From Actinomadura litoris (GTDB lineage Bacteria; Actinomycetota; Actinomycetes; Streptosporangiales; Streptosporangiaceae), in assembly GCF_009733595.1 (NCBI RefSeq), contig NZ_WOFH01000006.1, positions 186,001-250,000 of the forward strand: a stretch of 64,000 nucleotides of DNA, read 5' to 3'. The notes beneath the pieces are model-generated. The model was given only the letters and a program-made list of their open reading frames with translations, was not told the origin of the DNA and ran no database searches. This document shows, in pieces, positions 1-11,900 of this stretch; within the stretch, counting starts at the first letter, position 1; every line of letters starts with the position of its first letter. The position numbers and the translations under genes are program-made.

Positions 1-1104
1 GTCGGAGATCTTCGGCCGCGCCATCTCCATGGCCACCGGGCCGTCGTTGCCGCCGCCGAGGTTCGTGCGCAGCAGCACCTCGAACGGGTCGTTCACCCAC
101 GGCGTCAGGTCGAGCGCCCGCGTGTCGTAGGCGATCAGGTGCACGTCGACCTTCGGCAGCCCCGCGAAGATCGACGCGAGGATCGTGCAGTTCACCATCG
201 AGTCGACCATCGAGCCCGACTGGTCGACCACCACGATCATCTTCGCGGGCGTCGTCCGCTTCGCGGTGTGCCGGTAGAACAACCGGTCGACGTAGAGCCG
301 CTCGTCCTCGGGGCTCCAGTTCGTGAGGTTCTTCCAGATCGTCCGTTCGAGGTCGAGGTTGCGGAACACCCGCTTCGGCGGGACGGAGCGGTCGAGCGTC
401 CCCGCGCTCGTCTGCTGCACCTGCGTCCGCAGCACCTCCGCGACCTCGTCGACGAACCTGCGGATCAGCGCCTTGGCGTTGGCCAGCGCCACCCCCGACA
501 GGTTCGCCTTGTCGCGCAGCAGCTGCTCGATGAGCGACATGCTCGGCGTCAGCCTGCTCGCGAGCCTCGGATCGGCCAGCACCTCCCGCAGCCGCATCCG
601 CCGGACGAGGTCGCCCTCCACCTCGGTGAGCACGCCCGCGGTCGCCCCCGCGCCCTCCTCGCCGAGCGCCTGCTTCAGCCACCCCGCGTCCTGCTGCCAC
701 CCGGCGAGCTGCTGCGCGCTGACGTTGCCGCTCCCGGTGCAGAACACGTTCAGCAGCAGCTTCGACACCAGCGCCGCCCGCCGCACCCGCTCCCCGGAGT
801 CCTCTGGCGGAGCGTCCGCCTCGCTCGCCGTATCGGCTGTATCGGCTGTATCGGCGGCGGGCGGGGGCCTCATCAGGTCGGCCAGCTCGGCGGCCAGCTC
901 CGGGAAGCGCTGGACGACGTTGTCGACCGACACCCCCGGGTCGAGGAGGGAGGCGGGCAGGCCGAGGTCGTCGACGATCGCGACGCTCGCGGCCTCCAGG
1001 GACGGCTGCTCCTCGGGGTCGAACACCCGCGCCAGCAGCCGCCAGTAGAGCACCTGCCGCCGCGTGTCGTCCGCGCTCTGCCCGGTCTCGAATTCGATGG
1101 TCAT
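1..1104 (-). CDS. VWA-domain protein (CoxE/MoxR-partner type), 3' end outside window
   Basis: The reading frame starts at ATG 1104 and is still open at the window edge (368 codons visible). Around residues 292-300 it has a MIDAS metal-binding motif, DQSGSMVDS (DxSxS), followed by a Rossmann-like VWA core. The N-terminal 280 residues are helical and acidic, with a short ADT repeat near residue 85 made by a tandem 9-bp DNA repeat. VWA proteins of this kind usually work with a MoxR-type AAA+ ATPase to remodel target proteins; no ATPase is visible, so it may lie beyond base 1. The start overlaps the stop of the upstream gene (ATGA), so it is translationally coupled as the third gene of a SWIM-unknown-VWA operon. 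The family call is solid; the cellular target is unknown. Confidence 0.85.
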   Translation of the reverse strand, partial: MTIEFETGQSADDTRRQVLYWRLLARVFDPEEQPSLEAASVAIVDDLGLPASLLDPGVSVDNVVQRFPELAAELADLMRPPPAADTADTADTASEADAPPEDSGERVRRAALVSKLLLNVFCTGSGNVSAQQLAGWQQDAGWLKQALGEEGAGATAGVLTEVEGDLVRRMRLREVLADPRLASRLTPSMSLIEQLLRDKANLSGVALANAKALIRRFVDEVAEVLRTQVQQTSAGTLDRSVPPKRVFRNLDLERTIWKNLTNWSPEDERLYVDRLFYRHTAKRTTPAKMIVVVDQSGSMVDSMVNCTILASIFAGLPKVDVHLIAYDTRALDLTPWVNDPFEVLLRTNLGGGNDGPVAMEMARPKISD

Positions 1105-2483
1105 TTGCGCAGCAACCGTCCCGCCCGCTCGCGCAGCACGGTGACGACGTCGCCGGACTTCGCCACCGCCTTCACCACCTTCGGATCGGTCGGGCCGAGC
1201 GCCCAGTCGCCGGTGTGCGCCTCGACGGGCTTCTTCTTCACCGTCGCCTGGACGGCGAGCGGTTGCAGCCGCCATCGGCCGCCGTCCCAGCGCAGGAGCC
1301 CGATACAGGACGTGGACGCCGCCACCAGCGCGGGGGTCAGCGGCCCGCAGGAGGGGAGCCGCTCGACGTCCACCTCGATCTCGTGGCCGTCCAGCGACCA
1401 GGTGGTGCCGTTCACGGTGTGGCCCTCCACCAGCACGGGCTCGGAGATCCGGACCGGGTGCCGCTCCAGCGGCGGGACGGCGGGGGCGACCGACCCGGCG
1501 AGCATCAGCCGCGCGGTCGCGAACGGGTCGGCGGCCTCCGCGAGCGTGGCCCTCGCGTCGTCCCACCGGAGATGGCCGGCGCTCAGGGGAAGGTCCTGGA
1601 CGGTGACGCTCCGCCGCTCCGCCAGCGCCGCCATCAGCACGGGGTGCCCGCCGAGCAGCTGCCAGACGGCCGGGCCGACGATCGTGTCGACCTTCGGCGC
1701 GGCGACGCCGGTCCGCACCAGGCGCGTGCCGCCGGACGACTCCAGGACGCCGTGCACCTCGATCTGGACGGCCGTCCCGTGCTCGTGCACGTCCACGCCC
1801 AGGGGGAGCAGCCGCCCCGACACGGTCTCGGGGGCGCCGCCGCCGGGCAGGCCGGGCTGCGCCAGCAGCACGCCGCGCGCCCACAGGTCGGCCCACCGCC
1901 GGACGGGCAGCCGGTCCATCGTCGCGACCGGGCACGAGGCCCGCAGCTCGGCGGCCAGGCCGTCCAGCAGCACGCCGAGCCGCCGCAGCCGGGGTTCGGC
2001 GAGCACCGCCTCCAGCGTCTGGTCGGACGCCGAGACCAGGTCGTGGTCGACGCCCCGCCAGCCCGCGATCGCCAGCTCGTTCAACCAGGACCGGCAGCCG
2101 CTGAGCAGGTTCGCCGGGACGTCTCCGCCGCCCGTCCCGGCGGGCTCCTCCCAGGCGGCGCGTTCGCGTCCGAGCGCCGCGTCGAGCCGCGCGAGCAGCG
2201 CGTCGTGTACCGCGCCGAACACCGCGGCCCGCGCCCCGGCCAGCGCCGCGATCTGCTCGTCGGCGACCGAGCCGGCCGCCAGCTTCCCGGTCGCCTCGCT
2301 CACCGGGCGGCCGAGCGGCGAGCCCTCCAGCGCCCCGGCCAGCGCGGCGAGCGCCGCCGCGCGCTGCTCACCGAGCCGCCCGAGCCCGTGCACGAGCGCG
2401 TCGTCGAGGCCGTCGGCGAGGCCGAGCGCCTCCTCCACTCCCGCCGGTGTTCCGACCAGCGCGGCCAGCTGCACCCCGAGCAT
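1101..2483 (-). CDS. Unknown protein between SWIM and VWA genes
   Basis: A 460-residue Ala/Leu/Gly-rich cytoplasmic protein without signal peptide or membrane segments. The N-terminal third is mostly helical; the C-terminal part looks beta-rich. I recognise no catalytic motif. Its ATG sits one base into the stop of the SWIM gene (TGATG) and its stop overlaps the VWA start (ATGA), so the three genes form one translationally coupled unit. In actinobacteria, SWIM-zinc-finger, large uncharacterised, MoxR ATPase and VWA genes often sit together, and this is probably one of those uncharacterised partners. The function is not known. Confidence 0.75.
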   Translation of the reverse strand: MLGVQLAALVGTPAGVEEALGLADGLDDALVHGLGRLGEQRAAALAALAGALEGSPLGRPVSEATGKLAAGSVADEQIAALAGARAAVFGAVHDALLARLDAALGRERAAWEEPAGTGGGDVPANLLSGCRSWLNELAIAGWRGVDHDLVSASDQTLEAVLAEPRLRRLGVLLDGLAAELRASCPVATMDRLPVRRWADLWARGVLLAQPGLPGGGAPETVSGRLLPLGVDVHEHGTAVQIEVHGVLESSGGTRLVRTGVAAPKVDTIVGPAVWQLLGGHPVLMAALAERRSVTVQDLPLSAGHLRWDDARATLAEAADPFATARLMLAGSVAPAVPPLERHPVRISEPVLVEGHTVNGTTWSLDGHEIEVDVERLPSCGPLTPALVAASTSCIGLLRWDGGRWRLQPLAVQATVKKKPVEAHTGDWALGPTDPKVVKAVAKSGDVVTVLRERAGRLLRK

Positions 2484-2980
2484 CAGCGCACCCCCGCCGA
2501 CGAGGACGGGAACCAGTGCATCTCCGGCAGCGGTTCCACGGTCTCGGGCAGCTCCAGGTAGGCCAGGTGCCGCAGGAACCGGCTGAAGACCACGGCTGCC
2601 GGGGCGGGCTCCCGTCTGCCCTTCATGCGGTCGATGAGGTTCTCGCCCTCACCGACCTCGACGCGCAGGTACCGCGCGACCCGGTCGAGCCCGTACTGGC
2701 GCACCGCCTCGTCGGCCAGCGCCTGGAGGTGCTTGCAGGTGTAGTACCCGCTCAGCCCGCCGCACGGCCGGTTGTTGTTGGTGCTGCAACTGAACCCGTA
2801 GGTGCTCGCCGTGATGGACGAGACGTACACGCGGGCGGCGTCCGAGCCGCTGGACACCACCCCCTGCAGCCGTCCGTCCGCCAGCTCGACGAATGGTACT
2901 TTCGCGAGCTTGCGCGGTTCGACGGGCGGCACCACCCGCGCCGCGCTGTGCTGTTCCCACGCGGCGGTATCCGCGTTCAT
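2483..2980 (-). CDS. SWIM zinc-finger-like protein
   Basis: A 165-residue protein. ATG 2980 was chosen because coding quality begins there; an in-frame ATG at 3013 would add 11 residues. Cys65, Cys73, Cys82 and His84 (ending TCKHLQAL) form a SWIM-type cluster; the CxH half is canonical, but the first two Cys are eight residues apart instead of the usual CxC. SWIM domains bind zinc and mediate DNA or protein contacts. First gene of the coupled SWIM-unknown-VWA operon, so it probably acts as adaptor or recognition subunit. The intergenic stretch 2981-3111 should hold the operon promoter, but I see no strong -35/-10 pair in it. Confidence 0.75.
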   Translation of the reverse strand: MNADTAAWEQHSAARVVPPVEPRKLAKVPFVELADGRLQGVVSSGSDAARVYVSSITASTYGFSCSTNNNRPCGGLSGYYTCKHLQALADEAVRQYGLDRVARYLRVEVGEGENLIDRMKGRREPAPAAVVFSRFLRHLAYLELPETVEPLPEMHWFPSSSAGVR

Positions 2981-3111
2981 CGACTCTCGACCCCCACCCA
3001 AACGGACGATCATGAACCGGAAAGCTACCGGGACCCGAACCCCGTACGGGCCCGAATCCCTCAGCCGCCAGAACACTCTCAGTAAGGTCCGACAGTCCGA
3101 GTCCTGCCTGC

Positions 3112-4044
3112 TCAGCCCGCCGGATGGAGGACGGTCGTGCTCCAGCGGCCCCAGTCGAGCTGCGCCTCCTGCCGCTTGGCGAGACCGATCGCAGCCTCCA
3201 GCGCGGCCTGCAACTCGCTCTCCCCGGCCCGCCCGCCCGCCAGCCCGTCCAACTGCGACAGGACGTGCGGGTAGAGGACGGCGGCATGACCGGTCGGCAC
3301 CGGCCCGTCGCAGCCGAGGAAGGCCACCGGCCGGTCGAGGCTCCGCCGCAGCGCCCTGGTGTGGGCCGCCGCCGCACCGTCCTGGCACCCGAGGACGATC
3401 ACCCGCGCGGCCAGCCCGTCGCCGCCGCCCCCGCGCAACCCGGCGAGGTCCAGGCCGCCGACCAGCGGACGCGTCCCGGCTTCGACACAGTGATCGTCCA
3501 GCAGCACGACCTGCGCCGCCCGGAGGGCCTCCCGCCGCCGCTCGGCACTGTCGGCGACGCACAGCCGGACGTCGAGCCCGCCGAGGCCCGAGCACAGCGC
3601 GTCCACCTCCCGCAGCCGCCGCGCGATCCCGGTGGTGCGGCTCCGCGTGACCAGCGCGACCGCCAACGGCCGAGGCAGCACCCCGTTCGGCGCCCGCGAC
3701 GCCCCGAGCGAGGGGACCAGCGCGGGCAGATGCGGCAATAGCCGCTCCGCCTCAGGATCGTGGACCTTCACGTTCATCGACCCCGACCCGTCGGCCCTGA
3801 CCTCGCACTCGATGGACAGGATGATGTCGGCGAGCGGGTCTCCGGATTCCCGCTCCTCGGCGAGTTCCCGGTTCCCCTCGATCACGCCGCCGACCGTCCC
3901 GGTCAGAGCGGTGATCGTGCCGACCGTGACCCATGCCAGCAGGTTGCCCTGGAGGTCGGTGGCGACATTGACCGCGACACCGAGCGCGGAGGCCGAGACG
4001 GCGCTGACGAGGCCGACGAGGTACGGCCGGAGCTTGCGGCTCAT
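3112..4044 (-). CDS. Membrane-anchored protein with possible caspase/CHAT-like C-terminal domain
   Basis: 310 residues. Two hydrophobic helices (about 9-28 and 34-55) are followed by a charged linker and a cytosolic alpha/beta domain. The C-terminal half has a strand-His element (VVLLDDHC, His185) and 35 residues later a strand ending in Cys (RVIVLGCQDG, Cys220), then a strand-loop-helix (VAFLGCDGPVPTGHAAVLY). This His...Cys-x-x-Gly order resembles CHAT/caspase-like cysteine peptidases, in which the Cys follows a hydrophobic strand. The match is by eye and could be chance. The start overlaps the stop of the kinase-like/TPR gene (ATGA), so the two are co-translated and probably act together at the membrane. 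Confidence 0.55.
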   Translation of the reverse strand: MSRKLRPYLVGLVSAVSASALGVAVNVATDLQGNLLAWVTVGTITALTGTVGGVIEGNRELAEERESGDPLADIILSIECEVRADGSGSMNVKVHDPEAERLLPHLPALVPSLGASRAPNGVLPRPLAVALVTRSRTTGIARRLREVDALCSGLGGLDVRLCVADSAERRREALRAAQVVLLDDHCVEAGTRPLVGGLDLAGLRGGGGDGLAARVIVLGCQDGAAAAHTRALRRSLDRPVAFLGCDGPVPTGHAAVLYPHVLSQLDGLAGGRAGESELQAALEAAIGLAKRQEAQLDWGRWSTTVLHPAG

Positions 4045-5954
4045 GCCCGCCCCGCCTTGGCGAGCCCTTCACGCGCCCGCGCGATGATCGCCTCCGACGA
4101 GGTTCCGGCGGCGAGGACGTCCTCGAACAGCGCCGCCGCCGCCTCCCGGTCGCCGTCCCGCAGATGCAGGAATCCGAGGTTGTTGACCGCCTTGAGGGTC
4201 GCGGGGTGGCCGGGGCCGAGCTTGCGGGTCCGGACGTCGTGGACCTCCCGCAGACGCGCGAGGGCCTCGTCCCGCCGTCCGATATCCGCGAGCACCGCCG
4301 CGAGTCCGGACTGCGCGTCCAGCGTCCGCGCGTTCTCTCCGCCGAGGACGACGCGGCACCGCTCGAAGGTCTCCCGCAGCATCCGCTCGGCGGTCCTGAG
4401 TTCCCCGGCGTCGCGGAGCACGGCCCCCAGGTTGGCTTGCAGCACCAGCGTCCGAGGACTGTCGGGCCCGTAGTACGCGAGGGCCTCGTTCAGCGCCTCG
4501 TGGGCCTCCTCCGCGGCCTCGTCGAACCGTCCCGACCCGTGCAGTGCCACGGCCAGATTCCCGCGAACGACCCCGGACGCTCCGTGTTTCCCGGGGACAC
4601 TCGTCCGCCGGACCAGGGGGAGGCTCACCCGCAGGGCCTCCGGGCCGCCGACGCCGCGCTCGTACTGGAGGGCGGCCATGTTCGCCTGGACGCGTTCCCG
4701 CACCTCGGGGGAGGAACGCCGCACGGCGTCCTCCAAGGCGGCGTGGGCGGCGTCGACCTCTCCGAGGCCGTGCAGGGCGACACCCAGGTTGTTGCGCGCG
4801 ATCACCGCCTGCGGGTCGTCCGGCGGAAGGGACTCCAGGATCCGCCGCAGCGCCGCCGCCGCCGACCTGTGGTGCCCGCCGCGGATCAGCCGCGCCGCCT
4901 CGGCGTTCAGCGGCCCGGCCCGGCGCCGCGCGGCCAGCCGCCGCCACCGCCGGAGCTGCACGAGGAGGATCACGACGAGCGAGGCCACCGCAAGCCACGC
5001 GCCCAGGCCGAGCCCGATCACAAGCGCGTCACGGCCGGCCTTGAGCGCCCAGGCGACCGGTATCACGGCCAGTAAAAGCGCGGCCATGACGAGCCTCCAG
5101 ACGGCGGGCCACTCGAACGGCGCCCCCTTGGGCGACGGGTGAGCGGCGGCCGCCGGGAGCCACTCCGGACCCGGAGTGGCTGGGTCCGGCGCGAAGGCGC
5201 CTTTGACCCGCTTGGCCCTGGCGCGTTTGGGCGGCTCCAGGTTCGCGGTCATGGCGGCGGGCGTGGGGCGGGTGGACGGTTCTCTGGCCAGCGCCGATTC
5301 CAGCAAGACGGCGAGCCATGCCGGCACGCGGCTCAGATCGGGCGCCGAGCCGTCGATCTCGTCGATGAGCCCGGCCGGCGAGTCGGCCTGGAATGGCGGA
5401 CGTCCGGTGGCCGCGTAATAAAGGACGCAACCCAGGGCGTACGTGTCCGCCTGGGCCGTAGGTTGCCCGCCCTGGAGGAGTTCGGGCGCTATGTATGCGG
5501 CATCACCGGTCACGGCCCCGGTGATGCCGAAGTCCACCAGCGCGGGCACTCCACCGGCCAGGACGACATTCGACGGCTCGACGCTCGGACGAGGCGCATC
5601 CGTCCTGTGCGCCGCCAGCGCCGACGCCAATCCTCTGCCCAGCCGCCGCAGCTCCTCCTCCTGGAGCGGGCCTGACTCCTCGACCATCTCCCTCAGCGTC
5701 CGCCCGGACGGATACGGGGTGGCGATATACGGCTGCGCCGCCGCCACATCGACGGTGTGGAAAGTGACGACGAAGCCGGGAATCCGGACGGCGGCGCGCA
5801 GTTCCCGCTCCAGCCGCCGCCGCGACGCCGTGTCCATCTCGGGCGGCAGGAGGCGGAGCGTCACCTCGCGGCCTTCGGGGTCCGTCGCGCGGTATACGGA
5901 GCCCTCTCCGTCCCGGTCGAGGGGTTCGTGCACCGTGTAGCCGTCGATATTCAT
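4041..5954 (-). CDS. Membrane Ser/Thr-kinase-fold protein (predicted pseudokinase) with TPR repeats
   Basis: 637 residues. Residues 1-235 have a bacterial Hanks-kinase fold: glycine loop GEGSVY (16-21), DFG (141-143) and APE (156-158). Key catalytic residues are replaced: the VAIK lysine is Arg34, HRD reads Arg-Pro-Ser (122-124, so the catalytic Asp is Ser124), and the following Lys is Glu126. It is therefore likely a pseudokinase. Two membrane helices follow (about 285-304 and 309-334), then kinesin-light-chain-like TPRs to the C-terminus. Start ATG 5954 has an AAGGGA ribosome site. It is translationally coupled to the downstream membrane protein with the possible caspase-like domain. A scaffold or sensor role is inferred. 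Confidence 0.85.
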   Translation of the reverse strand: MNIDGYTVHEPLDRDGEGSVYRATDPEGREVTLRLLPPEMDTASRRRLERELRAAVRIPGFVVTFHTVDVAAAQPYIATPYPSGRTLREMVEESGPLQEEELRRLGRGLASALAAHRTDAPRPSVEPSNVVLAGGVPALVDFGITGAVTGDAAYIAPELLQGGQPTAQADTYALGCVLYYAATGRPPFQADSPAGLIDEIDGSAPDLSRVPAWLAVLLESALAREPSTRPTPAAMTANLEPPKRARAKRVKGAFAPDPATPGPEWLPAAAAHPSPKGAPFEWPAVWRLVMAALLLAVIPVAWALKAGRDALVIGLGLGAWLAVASLVVILLVQLRRWRRLAARRRAGPLNAEAARLIRGGHHRSAAAALRRILESLPPDDPQAVIARNNLGVALHGLGEVDAAHAALEDAVRRSSPEVRERVQANMAALQYERGVGGPEALRVSLPLVRRTSVPGKHGASGVVRGNLAVALHGSGRFDEAAEEAHEALNEALAYYGPDSPRTLVLQANLGAVLRDAGELRTAERMLRETFERCRVVLGGENARTLDAQSGLAAVLADIGRRDEALARLREVHDVRTRKLGPGHPATLKAVNNLGFLHLRDGDREAAAALFEDVLAAGTSSEAIIARAREGLAKAGRA

Positions 5955-6127
5955 GACGGGATCCCTTAAACACCTGGTGATGGGGAGGTCTACTTCACGT
6001 TAGCGCTTCTCATGCGGGGCCGGGCGGAGCAGAATGAAAACCACGGCAGGTCCGAAAAGCCCTCGCTCCCACGCCCGTTAAAGCCCGCGCCCCCACAGGG
6101 AGGCCGCAGGCGGAGAAGGGGAGGGAC
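5955..6127. promoter_or_regulatory. Divergent intergenic region
   Basis: 173 bases between the minus-strand pseudokinase gene and the plus-strand flavoprotein. It must carry both promoters. A short palindrome CACCTGGTG lies next to the pseudokinase ribosome site, and GGGAGGG precedes ATG 6128. No convincing -35/-10 pair could be assigned. Confidence 0.35.
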
Positions 6128-7495
6128 ATGACCTCCACGCACATCGCCGCGATCCCCACCGGCTTCGAGGGCGACGTCCTGACGCCGGACGGCCCCGGCT
6201 ACGACGACGCCAGAACCGTTTTCAACGCGATGGTCGACCGGCGTCCGGCGGTGATCGCGCAATGCCGGAGTGACGCGGACGTCCAGCGCGCCGTACGGAT
6301 GGCCCGCGCGCACGGAACGGAGATCGCCGTGCGCTGCGGCGGGCACGATGTCGCGGGCAACGCGCTCAGCGACGGCGGCCTCGTCATCGATCTGCGCCGG
6401 ATGGACGACGTCGAGGTCGACCAGGAGGCGATGACCGTCCGGGTCGGCGGCGGCGCGACCACGTCGGCCCTGGATCGCGCCACCCAGCCGTACGGGTTGA
6501 TGACGCCCGGGTCCAGGGCCTCCACGACGGGAGTGGGCGGGTTCACGCTGGGCGGCGGCTCGGGATGGCTGGAACGCAAGTACGGCCTCGCATGCGACAA
6601 CCTCCTCGAAGCCGAGCTGGTGACGGCGGCGGGCGAGAAGGTGAAGGCCGGTGAGGACCGCAACCCGGATCTGTTCTGGGCCCTGCACGGCGGCGGAGGC
6701 AACTTCGGCGTGGTCACCTCGTTCACGTTCCGGCTGCACGAACTGCCGGAGGTGACCCTCGCCCTCCTGCTCTGGCCCGCCGAGGCGGGCGAGGAGATCG
6801 CCCTGGCTTACCGCGACCTCATGGAAACGGCTCCGGACGAGCTGGGCGGCACCGCGCTCTACCTCACGCCACCGCGCGAGGAGTTCGTCCCGGAGGAGAT
6901 GCTGGGCAGGCAGGCGTTCGCCACCCTGCTCGCCTACGCCGGGACGGGTCCGGACGCCGACGCGGCGATCGCGCCCATGCTCGGCCTGGGCCACACCGGG
7001 GGAGTCGTCCTCGACAGGCCCTACGCGGACATGCAGGGCATGCTGGACGAGCCCGCCGGGCTGCGGAACCACTGGTCCGCGGAGCACCTGCACGACTGCC
7101 CCGACGCGGCGGTCGCGGCCTACAGCGCGCGGGCCGCCGGGATGATCGTCCCGTCGCCGTCGCTGCACACGCTGATCCCGGGCGGCGGCGCGCTGGCCGA
7201 TCCCGGGGCGCGCTACCCCGTCCCGTGGCGGAACGCGGCGTGGACCGTCCACCCCATCGCCCTCTGGGAGGACGCGGCGGACGACGAGCGCGCCATCGCC
7301 TGGGTGCGAGCCGTCCGCGCCGACATGAAGCCCTACTCGACCGGTGACGTCTACCTGAACTTCATCGGCGACGAGGGACGCGGCCGGGTCGAGGCGGGGT
7401 TCGGCGCGGAGAACCACCGGCGGCTCGCGGAGGTGAAGGCGCGCTACGACCCCGGCAACCTCTTCCACCTCAACCAGAACATCAGGCCGGCTTGA
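6128..7495 (+). CDS. FAD-linked oxidoreductase, BBE (berberine bridge enzyme-like) family
   Basis: 455 residues, full length for the VAO/PCMH-type FAD_binding_4 plus BBE family. RCGGHD at residues 69-74 supplies the histidine (His73) that usually carries FAD through an 8-alpha-N1 bond. The second attachment region reads GSRASTTGVGG, with no cysteine, so FAD should be mono-covalent, unlike the paralogue at 45137. Further signatures are LHGGGGNFG and a C-terminal BBE segment (RYDPGNLFHLNQNI). Such enzymes oxidise sugars, alkaloids or secondary metabolites; the substrate is unknown. ATG 6128 follows a GGGAGGG ribosome site. It does not obviously belong to an operon. Confidence 0.88.
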   Translation: MTSTHIAAIPTGFEGDVLTPDGPGYDDARTVFNAMVDRRPAVIAQCRSDADVQRAVRMARAHGTEIAVRCGGHDVAGNALSDGGLVIDLRRMDDVEVDQEAMTVRVGGGATTSALDRATQPYGLMTPGSRASTTGVGGFTLGGGSGWLERKYGLACDNLLEAELVTAAGEKVKAGEDRNPDLFWALHGGGGNFGVVTSFTFRLHELPEVTLALLLWPAEAGEEIALAYRDLMETAPDELGGTALYLTPPREEFVPEEMLGRQAFATLLAYAGTGPDADAAIAPMLGLGHTGGVVLDRPYADMQGMLDEPAGLRNHWSAEHLHDCPDAAVAAYSARAAGMIVPSPSLHTLIPGGGALADPGARYPVPWRNAAWTVHPIALWEDAADDERAIAWVRAVRADMKPYSTGDVYLNFIGDEGRGRVEAGFGAENHRRLAEVKARYDPGNLFHLNQNIRPA

Positions 7496-7506
7496 GCGGT
7501 CGCGGT

Positions 7507-7512
7507 TAGTCT
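7507..7512 (+). promoter_or_regulatory. -10 element of a probable leaderless gene
   Basis: TAGTCT lies six bases before ATG 7519 and no ribosome site is present. This is the actinobacterial leaderless arrangement, with transcription expected to begin at or next to the A of the start codon. Confidence 0.5.
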
Positions 7513-7518
7513 CGGGAC

Positions 7519-7950
7519 ATGACACGGCTACCACCGAATCCGGCTCTGATACAGCTTGAGGTCCTGGTGGGGGAATGGGACGTCGAGGTCCCGGAGATCC
7601 CGGGGGCGCGGGGGAAGGCCACCATCACCTGGATCGAGGGCGGCGCGTTCCTGCGGTTCCACACCGAGGCGCCCGATCCCGCCCCCGACGCGACGCTGAT
7701 CATCGGGCGGGACGATTCGACCGATGAGTACACGTTGTTCCACTACGACTCGCGCGGGGTGTCCCGCGTCTATGGAATGGGATTCGACAACGGGCGGTGG
7801 CGGATGTGGCGCGACGCGCAGGGCTTCCACCAGCGCTTCGAGGGCACGGTCGCGCCCGACGGCACCACGATCCGGGGTGCCTGGGAGAAGTCGCCCGACG
7901 GCGCCGAGTGGCAGCGTGACCTCACGCTCGTCTACACAAAACGGCCATGA
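7519..7950 (+). CDS. Small beta-rich protein, DUF1579-like
   Basis: 143 residues. The start LEVLVGEWDVEV, alternating beta pattern and repeated W/G positions (GAFLRFHTE, GRWRMWRD, GAWEKSPDG) resemble the DUF1579/lipocalin-like small barrels that open with an L-x-x-L-x-G-x-W motif. No catalytic residues are recognised; a ligand-binding barrel is inferred. The gene starts 23 bases after the flavoprotein stop and appears to have its own leaderless promoter. The stop TGA is at 7948-7950. Confidence 0.7.
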   Translation: MTRLPPNPALIQLEVLVGEWDVEVPEIPGARGKATITWIEGGAFLRFHTEAPDPAPDATLIIGRDDSTDEYTLFHYDSRGVSRVYGMGFDNGRWRMWRDAQGFHQRFEGTVAPDGTTIRGAWEKSPDGAEWQRDLTLVYTKRP

Positions 7951-7990
7951 GGGATTTCAGGTCGCCGGATCGTTCGGTAATCTCGGGGAC

Positions 7991-8060
7991 AGGCCGAGAG
8001 GCGCTGCAACGGGCTCATGCCCGCCACGCTCGGCTCGGGACGGTCCGCGCCGTCCTCACC
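7991..8060 (+). ncRNA. Probable S-adenosylhomocysteine (SAH) riboswitch upstream of metH
   Basis: The element has the SAH-riboswitch architecture. An outer stem GCCGAG/CTCGGC (7993-7998 with 8029-8034) encloses the GCGCTGCAAC core (8001-8010) and an inner hairpin CGGGC-TCAT-GCCCG (8010-8023). A second hairpin GGACGG/CCGTCC (8038-8043 with 8050-8055) follows, then CTCACC. The GCGCUGCAAC and GCUCGG blocks match the family consensus as I remember it; the GAGAGG segment deviates slightly from GAGGAG. Members of this class sit before ahcY, metF and metH and raise expression when SAH accumulates, which fits the gene downstream. The identification is by eye. Confidence 0.6.
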
Positions 8061-8082
8061 CTTCACTCTGCAAACAAGGGCG

Positions 8083-8100
8083 CCTCCCAGAAACGGGAGG
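8083..8100 (+). promoter_or_regulatory. Hairpin sequestering the metH ribosome-binding site
   Basis: CCTCCC (8083-8088) pairs perfectly with GGGAGG (8095-8100) across AGAAAC. The 3' arm is the Shine-Dalgarno of metH, six bases before GTG 8107. It is probably the translational expression platform of the upstream riboswitch. Confidence 0.55.
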
Positions 8101-8106
8101 TGGCCA

Positions 8107-11700
<3,594 letters not shown>

Positions 11701-11713
11701 CTTTCACCCTCTC

Positions 11714-11746
11714 TCAGGAGGGCCCGCGCTTAGCGGGCCCTCCTGA
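11714..11746 (+). terminator. Terminator after metH
   Basis: A 14-bp perfect stem (arms 11714-11727 and 11733-11746) with the five-base loop GCTTA, 14 bases after the metH stop. There is no long T-tract, as is common in high-GC actinobacteria. Confidence 0.85.
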
Positions 11747-11851
11747 TCATTTGTGCGCGAGAACGAATTCACTGCCTCCGCAACGAAACGCTCCCCGACC
11801 ATGCGATTGTGCTGTACCTGTCCTGGGGGCAAGGCTCGTCGGGAACTCACC

Positions 11852-11867
11852 CCTGAATGTGGACACC
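11852..11867 (+). repeat. Left terminal inverted repeat of the IS
   Basis: CCTGAATGTGGACACC is the exact reverse complement of 13130-13145. Confidence 0.88.
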
Positions 11868-11900
11868 TTGGAGACTGGATCTTGAGGTCCAGGGGAAGAG

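Noticed and set aside
139..2586. 815-residue plus-strand frame across the VWA operon
   Set aside because: Low-complexity Arg/Pro/Ser composition and antisense to three genes with clear domains and coupled starts; a GC-bias shadow.
11747..11851. N-terminal half of the interrupted DUF397 gene left of the IS
   Set aside because: A weak SWGQGSSG stretch was seen but not the WRKSSYSG signature; not enough to claim it.
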